Shown piece after piece: positions 56,808-64,000 of a stretch of DNA of 64,000 nucleotides. This stretch comes from Anaerolineae bacterium (GTDB lineage Bacteria; Chloroflexota; Anaerolineae; Aggregatilineales; Phototrophicaceae): positions 1-64,000 of the forward strand of contig JALHNB010000006.1 in NCBI GenBank assembly GCA_022843745.1, given 5' to 3'. The position numbers and the translations under genes were made by a program. The notes below the pieces were generated by a model. It did no database searches, had not been told where the DNA came from, and saw only the letters and a list, made by a program, of their open reading frames with translations. Positions within the stretch are counted from its first letter, which is position 1. Each line of letters opens with the position of its first letter.

Positions 56808-57464
56808 ATGACCACACCCACGCTGCTCTCCATTCAAGTCGGCCTACCCGCCCAACATGGTGCGGATCACATCTCCAAGAAATCCTGGGAATCGGGCATT
56901 TTTAAGCAGCCTATAGAGGGGCGCATCTGGCTTGATTCGATCAACCTGACTGGTGATGGTCAGCGCGATCTGGAAAATCACGGCGGCCCGTTCCGCGCAC
57001 TCTTGTCCTATTCCGCCGAACTTTACCCGATGTGGCGCGAAGAACTTGGCAGACCTGATTTGTCCTACGGCATGTTTGGCGAGAATTTCACCATTTCCGG
57101 CCTGGACGAGACAACCGTCTGCATCGGCGATGTTTATGCCATTGGTCAGGCGCAGGTGCGGGTGTCACAGCCGCGTTTCCCCTGCTGGAAGCTGGCACGG
57201 CGCTGCGGTATCAAAGACCTGGCGGCGCGTGTCGAAGATAAAATGCGCGGCGGTTGGTATCAGCAGGTCTTGAAAGAAGGCTATGTCGAAGCAGGCGACT
57301 CGGTTCAATTGCTGGAACGTCCCTATCCCCAATATTCAATTCAGTTCATTTTCGCGCTCTCGGAAAAACGAATTGATGACCGCAAAAGCATCGCAGAATT
57401 AGCTGCTATTCCAGCACTCTCTGATGGTTGGCGAGAGATGTTCGCGGAGCGTTTGGCGGAATAG
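56808..57464 (+). CDS. MOSC-domain protein (YiiM-like)
   Basis: 218 residues from the ATG at 56808 (AGAGGA upstream). The MOSC core is at about 30-150: LTGDGQRDLENHGGPFRALLSYSAELYPMWREEL, YGMFGENFTISGLDETTVCIGDVYAIGQAQVRVSQPRFPCWKLARR with the conserved Cys thought to carry sulfur or bind molybdenum cofactor. A helical 3-alpha tail follows, as in YiiM of E. coli, which reduces N-hydroxylated compounds. Pairs with the amidohydrolase gene. Confidence 0.9.
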   Translation: MTTPTLLSIQVGLPAQHGADHISKKSWESGIFKQPIEGRIWLDSINLTGDGQRDLENHGGPFRALLSYSAELYPMWREELGRPDLSYGMFGENFTISGLDETTVCIGDVYAIGQAQVRVSQPRFPCWKLARRCGIKDLAARVEDKMRGGWYQQVLKEGYVEAGDSVQLLERPYPQYSIQFIFALSEKRIDDRKSIAELAAIPALSDGWREMFAERLAE

Positions 57465-57899
57465 AATATTAGTTCCACGCCAAATGTGCAGTTACTACAA
57501 AAATAGCGTTTTGATCTGGTTGTAATCTGCCCGTAGCTTAATCTTTTGAACCTGTGATATACTGGCTTATGGATCAAACCCATGTGCGCGGCGCACAAGC
57601 GTTGGCGTTACCAAGTGAAAGCCACCCTTAAATAAGGTGAAATATGATCGACTTACACAGTCTTCTATCCACAATTCAAAAGCTGCTCTGGTGTTACCTC
57701 GATATACTGGATAGCTTCAGACCGCGAAATCTTCTCTCTCCTGTCACGCACTCCAGACTCAGAATCAAGACTTTTCGCCTGACATATTTGTTCTGACCCC
57801 GCACACGCGGCTTGTTTGCTTTAACCCGGATGCACCGCACCCGCTGGTCAATGCATCGTAAGCCGATTTTTTTGTTCTTACCTATGGAGAAATTCTTTA
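57465..57899 (+). other. 435-base region without a firm gene; possible small ORFs
   Basis: TATACT at 57558-57563 is a fair -10 box. A 20-codon frame starts at 57569 (MDQTHVRGAQALALPSESHP), almost where transcription would begin, and a 50-codon frame with AAGGTG before its ATG runs from 57644 to 57796. Neither resembles a known family. A hairpin-prone GTGCGCGGCGCAC lies at 57584-57596. The region may be a long leader of the aldehyde dehydrogenase gene. Confidence 0.4.
57644..57796 (+). CDS. Possible 50-residue small protein
   Basis: ATG at 57644 with AAGGTG 6 bases upstream, stop at 57794. The predicted peptide begins MIDLHSLLSTIQKLLWCYLDIL, an amphipathic or weakly hydrophobic helix, and ends with a basic stretch. 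No family recognised; length is short enough to arise by chance. Confidence 0.25.
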   Translation: MIDLHSLLSTIQKLLWCYLDILDSFRPRNLLSPVTHSRLRIKTFRLTYLF

Positions 57900-59348
57900 A
57901 TGACCAATTTGATTTTCAAGCAATTCATAAACGGAGAGTGGGTCGATGCAGCCAATGGCGGCACCTGGGAACTCATCAATCCGGCAACAGAAGAAATCAT
58001 GATGTCTGTGCCTTTTGGTGATGCTGCCGATGCTGAGGCTGCGATTGATGCTGCTGCTCGTGCCTTTCCAGATTGGTCGCAAAAAACACCCTACGCCCGC
58101 GCCGAAGTTTTGATGGCTACGTCCGCCTGGATCAAGGCGCGGTTGGATGAATTAGCCAGAATCACGACAGAAGAATGCGGCAAACCGTTCGTCCAATCCC
58201 GCGCGGAATGGCAGACCGCCGCTGCCCTGTTTGAGTGGTACGCCGAAGAATGCAAACGTGTTTATGGACGAATCATCCCTGCCCGCAAACCGGGCCGCCG
58301 AATCCTTGTCACGCATCAGCCTATTGGTGTGGTCGGGACGATCACCGCCTGGAATTTTCCGGTCTATAACGCGGTACGGGCATGGGCGGCAGCGCTGGCG
58401 GCAGGCTGCACGGTTGTCGGGCGGCCTTCAGAGTTCACGCCACGCACGTTGATGGCAGCAGCGCAGGCTTTACACGAATCCGGCATCCCGAATGGCGTGA
58501 TTAACGTCATTAACGGCGACGCTGATTCGATGGGAAAAGCGATGCTGAAAGATGCGCGACTACGCAAAATGCACTTCACCGGCAGCACCCGTGTCGGCAA
58601 GCTGCTCATGCAGGGCGCGGCGGAAACCGTCACGCAGCTTTCGCTCGAACTCGGCGGTAATGCCCCGGCGATCATTTTCCCCGATGTCAACGTCGAAAAA
58701 ACCGTGCGTATGGCATTGGATGTTAAGTATCGCAACGCCGGACAAGTGTGCATCGCGCCGCAGCGCTTTTATGTCCACAGCAAAATTGTCGAGGAGTTTA
58801 TCGACCATGCCGTGACATTAAGCGAAAACTATAAAGTAGGCAATGGACTGGAAAAAACGACTGAAATTGGCCCGCTGATTAACGCCCGCCAACTGGAACG
58901 AGTAGAGGCAATGGTCGCTACCGCCCAGCAGGAAGGTGTTGAAATTCTCACAGGCGGTTCGCGCCCCTGGGGTGTATCGAAGGGCTACTTTTATAAACCA
59001 ACGGTGATGTCGGGAATCAAACAGGAGATGCAAATATGGAATGACGAAATTTTCGGCCCGGTGCTGCCGATTACCCCTTTTGACGATGTTGAACAAGTTA
59101 TTCAATTAGCAAATAAAACGGAGTATGGGTTGGCCGCTTACGTACAAACGAACGATATGAACACGGCGATTTACGCCTATGAGCACCTCGAATTTGGGAT
59201 GGTTGGCATCAATGATTGGCTGCCATCGACACCCGAAGCCCCTTTTGGCGGAGTCAAGCAAAGCGGTATGGATCGCGAATGCGGCGCTGAAGGGCTGGAA
59301 TCTTACCTTGAAACCAAGACCATTTATATAGGAGACCTTTCACCATGA
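57900..59348 (+). CDS. NAD(P)-dependent aldehyde dehydrogenase (succinate-semialdehyde type)
   Basis: 482 residues, normal length, GGAGAA before the start. Oxidises an aldehyde to the acid with NAD(P). Motifs: INGEWVDAANGGTWELINPATEE, PIGVVGTITAWNFPVYNAVR (cofactor), STRVGKLLMQGAA, the general base in LSLELGGNAPAII and nucleophile Cys in YRNAGQVCIAPQRFYVHS, then EIFGPVLPI and PFGGVKQSGMDRECG. GabD-like enzymes share this N-terminus, and a GabT-type gene lies 4 kb upstream. It overlaps the GNAT gene behind it by 4 bases, so they are one operon. Confidence 0.95.
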   Translation: MTNLIFKQFINGEWVDAANGGTWELINPATEEIMMSVPFGDAADAEAAIDAAARAFPDWSQKTPYARAEVLMATSAWIKARLDELARITTEECGKPFVQSRAEWQTAAALFEWYAEECKRVYGRIIPARKPGRRILVTHQPIGVVGTITAWNFPVYNAVRAWAAALAAGCTVVGRPSEFTPRTLMAAAQALHESGIPNGVINVINGDADSMGKAMLKDARLRKMHFTGSTRVGKLLMQGAAETVTQLSLELGGNAPAIIFPDVNVEKTVRMALDVKYRNAGQVCIAPQRFYVHSKIVEEFIDHAVTLSENYKVGNGLEKTTEIGPLINARQLERVEAMVATAQQEGVEILTGGSRPWGVSKGYFYKPTVMSGIKQEMQIWNDEIFGPVLPITPFDDVEQVIQLANKTEYGLAAYVQTNDMNTAIYAYEHLEFGMVGINDWLPSTPEAPFGGVKQSGMDRECGAEGLESYLETKTIYIGDLSP

Positions 59349-60028
59349 GTACCATGCTTAGTCACGATTTTCAGGTTCGTGTTGTCAATACAACTCGAAA
59401 GCATGTTCACGATTTAGAAGCTTTACAGCGTCTTTGCTACCCGACGCTCACCGAAATCGAAATATTTACCGCCGAGAAATACCTCAATCACCTCAGATTG
59501 TTCCCGCAAGGCCAGTTTATTGCGCTTGCCGAAGTCAACGGCAGAGAAATTCCTGTTGGCTCGACAACCACTTTCCGCACGGACTTCGATTTTAATCATA
59601 TCGAGCATACCTTCCAGGAAGCGATTGCCAACGGATGGTTATCTAATGATGACCCACAAGGCGAATGGCTTTATGGTGTCGATATGATGGTTCATCCCAA
59701 ATTCCGGGGGCATGGTGTCGCGGGCAAGTTGTATAAGGCACGCCGCGATCTGGCGATGAAGCTCAATATGCGGGGCGAAATGGCTGGCGGGATGCTGCCC
59801 GGTTACGACCAGCACCGCAAACAGATGACCATCGAGCAATATGTCAAAGCCATCGTCGCCGGGAAGCTGAAGGGGCCAACAATCTCCGCGCAGCTCAAAT
59901 ATGGTTTTAAGGTGCGCGGCATCCTGTATAATCACATCACCGATCCACGTTCGGATAACGCGGCGACTTTGATCGTGCGCGAAAATCCACATTATCAATC
60001 TGGCGATGATTTCGTCAGGGCGGGTTGA
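59345..60028 (+). CDS. GNAT-type acyltransferase, copy 1
   Basis: 227 residues; the ATGA overlaps the aldehyde dehydrogenase stop. GNAT core: FIALAEVNGREIPVGSTTTFRTDFDF, WLYGVDMMVHPKFRGHGVAGKLYKARRDLAMKL with the acetyl-CoA loop R-G-H-G-V-A, and GGMLPGYDQHRKQMTIEQYVKAIVAGKLKGPTISAQLKYGFKVRGILYNHITDPRSDN. A paralogue follows 17 bases downstream. Co-transcription with the dehydrogenase suggests the substrate is related to its product or an amine from which it derives. Confidence 0.88.
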   Translation: MSTMLSHDFQVRVVNTTRKHVHDLEALQRLCYPTLTEIEIFTAEKYLNHLRLFPQGQFIALAEVNGREIPVGSTTTFRTDFDFNHIEHTFQEAIANGWLSNDDPQGEWLYGVDMMVHPKFRGHGVAGKLYKARRDLAMKLNMRGEMAGGMLPGYDQHRKQMTIEQYVKAIVAGKLKGPTISAQLKYGFKVRGILYNHITDPRSDNAATLIVRENPHYQSGDDFVRAG

Positions 60029-60045
60029 CTGCTTAAGGAGTAGCG

Positions 60046-60669
60046 TTGATACACGTCACAAACACACGACTGGAACACGTCCAGGCGTTGGAAGATATTC
60101 AGCGCCTGGTCTTCGGTCATCTGCCGGAGATCGCCCAATTTACAGCAACCATGTACAGCCGTCACATCGAAATTTTCCCTGACGGTCAATTTATCGCGCT
60201 GGTCACGGAAGGCGATCAATCTGTCGTCGCAGGTGCAACAACCACTTTTCGCACAGCAGATTTCGACCACATTCGACATCCATTCGATGGCAGCACATCC
60301 TGGTTGAGCGATCATGATGACGATGGTGAGTGGTTATACGGCGTAGACATCAGCGTCCATCCAGCTTATCAGCGGCGCGGGGTCGCGACCCAAATTTATG
60401 TGGCGCGGGCGGATCTGGTCAAACGCCTGAATTTACGCGGCGAAGTGGCTGCGGGGCTGCTGGCAGGCTATCATCGCTATCAGAAAGACCTGACCATTGA
60501 GCAATATGTGGAAAAAGTGATCGCGCGAGAACTCATTGACCCTACCGTATCCGCGCAAATGCGAAACGGTTTTGTCATCCGCGACATCCTTTATAACTAC
60601 GTCGATAATCCACAGGCGAACAACTGCGCAGCGCTCATCGTGCGCGAAAATCCATATTATCAGCCCTGA
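60046..60669 (+). CDS. GNAT-type acyltransferase, copy 2 (TTG start)
   Basis: 207 residues from a TTG at 60046, supported by AAGGAG 5 bases upstream. Clearly a paralogue of the previous gene: HVTNTRLEHVQALEDIQRLVFGHLPEIAQFTA at the start, WLYGVDISVHPAYQRRGVATQIYVARADLVKRLNLRGEVAAGLLAGYHRYQKDLTIEQYVEKVI, and RDILYNYVDNPQANN at the end. It may form a heterodimer with copy 1 or have a sister substrate. Ends 50 bases before tRNA-Lys. Confidence 0.88.
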   Translation: MIHVTNTRLEHVQALEDIQRLVFGHLPEIAQFTATMYSRHIEIFPDGQFIALVTEGDQSVVAGATTTFRTADFDHIRHPFDGSTSWLSDHDDDGEWLYGVDISVHPAYQRRGVATQIYVARADLVKRLNLRGEVAAGLLAGYHRYQKDLTIEQYVEKVIARELIDPTVSAQMRNGFVIRDILYNYVDNPQANNCAALIVRENPYYQP

Positions 60670-60682
60670 TCCGATTTCCCCA

Positions 60683-60711
60683 TTGATTCAAGACCCTTTT
60701 TTCGCTAAAAT
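60683..60711 (+). promoter_or_regulatory. tRNA-Lys promoter
   Basis: TTGATT (60683-60688), 17-base spacer, TAAAAT (60706-60711); transcription would begin about 5 bases before the mature tRNA. Confidence 0.7.
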
Positions 60712-60722
60712 TCTTATATCTT

Positions 60723-60795
60723 GGCTCCGTAGCTCAATTGGCAGAGCAGTTGACTCTTAATCAACGTGTTCTGGGTTCGATTCCCAGCGGGGTCA
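60723..60795 (+). tRNA. tRNA-Lys (anticodon CTT)
   Basis: Full cloverleaf: acceptor GGCTCCG / CGGGGTC with two wobble pairs, D arm GCTC / GAGC, anticodon stem GTTGA / TCAAC with loop CTCTTAA (anticodon CTT, reads AAG), variable GTGTT, T arm CTGGG TTCGATT CCCAG, discriminator A. CCA is not encoded. A terminator follows. Confidence 0.96.
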
Positions 60796-60810
60796 CAACT
60801 TTTAATGCAA

Positions 60811-60840
60811 AACCTCCACACGCGGAGGTTTTTTTGTTGT
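60811..60840 (+). terminator. Terminator after tRNA-Lys
   Basis: AACCTCC (60811-60817) and GGAGGTT (60824-60830), 6-base loop, followed by TTTTTGTTGT. Confidence 0.88.
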
Positions 60841-61080
60841 TCTGGGCCTGAACTCCCTAGCTCCCAAAGCACGTCCTCATGAACAGGGACAAAATAGGGA
60901 CACAATGAGGACACCACGCCTCACGATTGTATGATAAAGTTACTTCAGGTTAAGACATCGCCAGCCAGTCGCCACAAGTCCAATAAAAACAGTCAACCAG
61001 CTAGTCAAACTATTTAGGTAAACCCAACTTGTTTACCCGTCTATTTACGCGCCGATTTTTACGCTGAAAGAGAATTTTTT
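60841..61080. other. Intergenic region with nested repeats downstream of the tRNA
   Basis: No gene seen. GTCCTCAT (60873-60880) and ATGAGGAC (60905-60912) are inverted around an 11-base direct repeat, AGGGACAAAAT (60885-60895) then AGGGACACAAT (60896-60906). Repeats at a tRNA 3' side can mark an integration site, but no integrase is present. The remaining 160 bases lead into the exporter gene. Confidence 0.45.
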
Positions 61081-61728
61081 ATGGCCGCCGCAACCATTGC
61101 AGACTCGATCAACCCACTCGCTCAAGGATTTCTACTGTGTGCCAGCATTATTATTGCCGTTGGCCCACAAAATCTGTTTATCCTACGTCAGGGGTTGCAG
61201 CGCCAGCATTTATTTGCGATAGCATTGGTCAGCACATTGGCTGACGTGGTGTTGATTTCCATCGGAGTGGGCGGTCTTAGCTCGCTTATCTCTGCCAGCG
61301 GCATCTTTCAGACGATCATTACCGTTGGTGGTGTCCTCTTTCTCGTAACTTGCGGTGCTCGTGCCTTGCTCAAGGCTTCTCAACGACGTTTAGTGTCCCC
61401 TGACACAACCCCCAACACGGCAACCACTGGCATGATGGCGATTCTTACGGCGCTCAGTTTCTCGTTGCTCAATCCCGCAGCCTATCTGGATACGCTCGTC
61501 ATTATTGGGTCAAAAAGTCTCTTATTTCCCGATGAACAGCGTCTCATTTTTGGGATCGGCGCAGTATTATCATCGACATTCTGGTTTTTCTCACTGGCAT
61601 ACGGCGCTAGCAAACTGGCTCCAATCTTTCGTTCTCAGGTGGCATGGCGCACACTTGATTTCGTCAGCGGCATCATCATGCTTGGTATGGCGCTTACGAT
61701 GATTGGCACAACGCATCTGATGGCATAA
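61081..61728 (+). CDS. LysE/ArgO-family basic amino acid exporter
   Basis: 215 residues with six predicted membrane helices. GFLLCASIIIAVGPQNLFILRQGLQRQHLFAIALVSTLADVVLISIGVGG is the LysE/ArgO signature (A-x-G-P-Q-N and the following R-Q-G), and ALSFSLLNPAAYLDTLVIIG is the conserved N-P-x-x-x-L-D in the middle. It exports lysine or arginine across the cytoplasmic membrane. LysE in other bacteria is controlled by a LysR-type regulator (LysG/ArgP); none is adjacent. Confidence 0.94.
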   Translation: MAAATIADSINPLAQGFLLCASIIIAVGPQNLFILRQGLQRQHLFAIALVSTLADVVLISIGVGGLSSLISASGIFQTIITVGGVLFLVTCGARALLKASQRRLVSPDTTPNTATTGMMAILTALSFSLLNPAAYLDTLVIIGSKSLLFPDEQRLIFGIGAVLSSTFWFFSLAYGASKLAPIFRSQVAWRTLDFVSGIIMLGMALTMIGTTHLMA

Positions 61729-61730
61729 AA

Positions 61731-62375
61731 TTATTCAATACCAGCCCGACGCGCTTTTTTAGCGGCATCCATACGATCACTTACTTCTAATTTTTTTAAC
61801 ACCTGTGACACATAGTTACGCACCGTCTTGGGAGATAATGTCAACTTTTCAGAAATGGTTGGGTTGTCATCTCCGGCGGCAATGAGCGCCAGAATATCCT
61901 GCTCCCGTCGGCTCAATTTAGGCAGTTCGTCCTCTGACTCAGGCTGTGGGGTCTGAATCTGCGAAAACCATTGCATGATATGTCCGGCAATCCGAGGACT
62001 AAATACGGCTCCGCCCGTAGCCGCTACCCGCAGCGTTTGCAGCATCTCAGTGTGTTTAATCCCCTTCAGGATGTAGCCCGATGCACCTGCCCGCATGGCA
62101 GCAAACACCGATTTATCATCCTCAAACATGGTCAGCATCAGCACAATCAGATTAGGATAATGCTGTTTGAGGCGGCGTGTTACCTCGATACCATTTTCAC
62201 CCGGCATGTTGATGTCCATCAGCACCAGGTCTGGCTGTAAATTGGCAAGCTTATCCAGTAAATCCGCCCCCGACTCCGCTTCACCGATCAGCATCATATC
62301 TTCAGATGAATCAATTAACACGCGCAGACCTTCTCTAAAAATCTCGTGATCGTCAACAACGAAAATATTAATCAT
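61731..62375 (-). CDS. NarL/LuxR-family response regulator
   Basis: 214 residues. Receiver (1-120) with DD at 8-9, D54 (LVLMDINMPGENGIEV), Thr in MLTMF and K in YILKG, all intact. The C-terminal LuxR helix-turn-helix is at about 150-210: LSRREQDILALIAAGDDNPTISEKLTLSPKTVRNYVSQVLKKLEVSDR. DNA-binding output, normally activated by the kinase encoded directly upstream (0 bases apart). Its stop is 2 bases from the convergent lysE-like stop. Confidence 0.95.
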   Translation of the reverse strand: MINIFVVDDHEIFREGLRVLIDSSEDMMLIGEAESGADLLDKLANLQPDLVLMDINMPGENGIEVTRRLKQHYPNLIVLMLTMFEDDKSVFAAMRAGASGYILKGIKHTEMLQTLRVAATGGAVFSPRIAGHIMQWFSQIQTPQPESEDELPKLSRREQDILALIAAGDDNPTISEKLTLSPKTVRNYVSQVLKKLEVSDRMDAAKKARRAGIE

Positions 62376-63683
62376 TTATTGTTTATCCTTCATGGCATCC
62401 GTTTCTGATAGAAGCGGAATAGAGATCGATAAACGGGTTCCTTGCGGCTTGGTTGGAACGATGGCGAAAGTGCCGCCCAGTTCCTCTGCACGTTCACGCA
62501 TGGAGGTTAATCCGACCCCTGCCCTATAGTTGACCGCAATACCCACACCGTTATCCATAATATCAATATTAAGATTACCATCTATAACTATCAGCTGCAC
62601 TTCACAACGGGTCGCCTGCGCATGTAGGATGACGTTATCCAGAGCAGTTTGCATAATACGGAAAGCAGCGACTTCGACTGCCGCCGTCAATACAGGCATC
62701 TGTGGTGGCAATTTGAGATCAATCTCTACAGACTTTGTACCTTGCGCCACGAAGTCGGTGATTGCACCCGTTAGGCCGAGTTGGTCAAGCAGAGGCGGCC
62801 TTAGCTCATAGACAAGCTGGCGGATATTGGTCAACGTTCCTTCAATTCCGTTCTGCAAATCGTCCAGAATTTTGGCTGTTTTTTCCGGGTTCTTGTGCAG
62901 CAATTCCTGCGCTGCCCCCACACGAAACATCTGGGCTGCCAGGGTTGGCCCCAATCCATCGTGCAGATCACGTCGCAAACGACGGCGTTCTTCCTCGCGG
63001 GCTGTCACAATTTTCTGACGCGAAATCTGGAGTTCGCGGTTCAAATGCACTTGCTCATCGGCGAAATGGCGATATTTATCGAGCAAGCTTCGGTAAAAGG
63101 CGTTGGTATAACGGAGAATAAAAATCATAATCAGTGTCAGGATAAAGAATTTAAGTGAAGTAAATTGTGCGGAATAGTTCAGTAAAGGCGCAACAGGATC
63201 GCCAATAATGTCCTTATACAATACCCATGTGAGGGTAACAGCAATAATACCGAAGCTGATAAACATCCAGCGCCGCCACCCATAAAGCAGGGCGAGGATG
63301 ACGGCTATTAAAAAGGCAATATCGCCAAATCCGCGTGTGCCGCCATAAAGCAGGAGTACAGGCGGGACGGCAAGATGAATACAAAACACGTAAATACCCT
63401 GCATGATGTAGGAATAGGGTGTTTTGAGGTAATAAAGATTTGCCAATGCGATGGAGATCAGGCTGCCTAATATCGCAACAGATAGTGGTGGTGTCGGATC
63501 ATTCATGAGCTGACGAGCAGTAAAAGTGATCGTTAGAACAACCAGGGTTGCCACCATCAGGCCAATCCACAATTGACCGCGCAAACGATCCATATCGTCA
63601 CTGTGCAGATCGGGTAAATTCGGCTGCCCGGCTACGAGCTTCATATTGAGCGTTGATGTGGGGTCTTGTTGGCGACTGACCAT
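62376..63683 (-). CDS. NarX/DesK-type sensor histidine kinase
   Basis: 435 residues. About six membrane helices (roughly 38-58, 66-86, 92-112, 119-137, 140-158, 174-192) without a large external loop, then a coiled coil and the HisKA_3 dimerisation domain with H241 in RRRLRRDLHDGLGPTLA. The HATPase has the N box in ALDNVILHAQAT, the D-N-G-V-G-I box and the G box VGLTSMRERAEELGG. A multi-helix sensor like this (DesK-like) can sense membrane state or a small molecule. Operon with the regulator. Confidence 0.95.
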   Translation of the reverse strand: MVSRQQDPTSTLNMKLVAGQPNLPDLHSDDMDRLRGQLWIGLMVATLVVLTITFTARQLMNDPTPPLSVAILGSLISIALANLYYLKTPYSYIMQGIYVFCIHLAVPPVLLLYGGTRGFGDIAFLIAVILALLYGWRRWMFISFGIIAVTLTWVLYKDIIGDPVAPLLNYSAQFTSLKFFILTLIMIFILRYTNAFYRSLLDKYRHFADEQVHLNRELQISRQKIVTAREEERRRLRRDLHDGLGPTLAAQMFRVGAAQELLHKNPEKTAKILDDLQNGIEGTLTNIRQLVYELRPPLLDQLGLTGAITDFVAQGTKSVEIDLKLPPQMPVLTAAVEVAAFRIMQTALDNVILHAQATRCEVQLIVIDGNLNIDIMDNGVGIAVNYRAGVGLTSMRERAEELGGTFAIVPTKPQGTRLSISIPLLSETDAMKDKQ

Positions 63684-63792
63684 ATTAACCTCTATCTGCC
63701 TGGTATTGAGCTAAATCTATACTCGTTATGAACATTTATTTGACTGCTTTTCTTCACTGAAACGATCTTTTTGTCTAACCTTTTTCATTATG

Positions 63793-63849
63793 AAGGTTTG
63801 CATTGATACTAACCAGGGCTATTAAGGTTTGCATTGATACTAACCGGGG
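63793..63849 (+). repeat. Two 26-base direct repeats upstream of the last gene
   Basis: AAGGTTTGCATTGATACTAA with a further CCAGGG (63793-63818) and the same with CCGGGG (63824-63849), 25 of 26 identical, period 31. They lie about 110-160 bases before the start codon at 63957 and 110 bases upstream of the sensor kinase gene on the other strand. Confidence 0.85.
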
Positions 63850-63956
63850 AATTATGGAGTCCGGTGTTGATCGAGGTCTCGAAAAAGTGGTAACGAGCAA
63901 AGTGAGCGTATCTGGATAAAATTGAGCAGGAATATATTTTTACGAAGGGGAACATA

Positions 63957-64000
63957 ATGACTGAACTTCAAACGGGCGCAATCATCGAATCGGGTCTGGC
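63957..64000 (+). CDS. Partial CDS at the window end
   Basis: ATG at 63957 with GAAGGGGAA 5 bases upstream, reading MTELQTGAIIESGL until the window ends. Too short to identify. The ribosome site and the upstream direct repeats support a real gene. Confidence 0.5.
   Translation, partial: MTELQTGAIIESGL

Noticed and set aside
61081-61728. Functional link between tRNA-Lys(CTT) and the lysine exporter next to it
   Set aside because: Separate promoter, terminator and repeats in between; the adjacency is probably chance.

Overview
The window reads as chromosomal DNA of a free-living bacterium, most likely a member of the Chloroflexota (Anaerolineae-like). This placement is an inference. It rests on a glycyl-tRNA synthetase with alpha and beta subunits fused in one chain, a Thr/Pro-rich LysM lipoprotein, a DUF151 bifunctional-nuclease-family protein, a Uma2 protein, a TnpB-only transposon, many short palindromic repeats and a Pil/Chp-type chemosensory cluster. 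Coding density is high, base composition is near balanced, and genes lie on both strands in short runs with ATGA or TGATG junctions. No rRNA, CRISPR array or prophage is visible; one tRNA (Lys, anticodon CTT) is present.

Layout. 1-3300: a possible transposase start at the edge, then glyQS (minus). 3.5-6.3 kb: haem-binding CxxCH protein, ECF sigma factor with a small membrane partner, and a two-TM protein. 6.5-10.7 kb: rpoB alone, with its own promoter and terminator and no rpoC. 10.8-17.9 kb: Uma2 and endonuclease V; a minus-strand trio (HAD phosphatase, Tat-exported serine hydrolase, GNAT); a DUF1028 protein; a GT39 membrane glycosyltransferase whose reading frame carries palindromic repeats; PadR. 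18-24 kb: response regulator, LysM lipoprotein, a second lipoprotein with a terminator-like leader, a transglutaminase-like gene broken by an amber codon, tyrosine phosphatase, zinc alcohol dehydrogenase, DUF151 protein. 24.2-27.6 kb: a primosome operon, dnaB - dnaD-like - tandem double AAA+ helicase loader. 27.6-35.3 kb: GNAT plus a ketol-acid-reductoisomerase-like gene that lacks catalytic residues, an Flp pilin, an anion transporter, a TolB-like propeller, and a phosphohexomutase / sugar nucleotidyltransferase pair. 35.4-36.5 kb: a TnpB-only IS.

36.7-47.8 kb: a large signalling region. A HEAT-like repeat protein and a GAF-like protein face a minus-strand chemosensory operon: CheW, MCP, CheA with receiver, CheB, single receiver, degenerate RsbT-like protein, CheW, and a pseudo-receiver fused to a roadblock-like domain. 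A broken VapBC-type module sits inside it. There is CheB but no CheR. This is the part most likely to hold an unusual system: output appears to run through a receiver without a phosphorylatable Asp, a roadblock-like domain and a dead RsbT fold rather than a flagellar switch.

48-60.7 kb: PLP and amine/aldehyde metabolism (pdxS without pdxT, two class-III aminotransferases, aldehyde dehydrogenase, two paralogous GNATs, YtcJ-like amidohydrolase, MOSC protein). Between these lie an AT-rich HExxH protein and a translationally linked pair of SLATT/DUF4231-like membrane proteins behind a promoter and direct repeats. 60.7-64 kb: tRNA-Lys, a LysE/ArgO exporter, a NarL/NarX-type two-component pair, and the start of a gene preceded by two long direct repeats.
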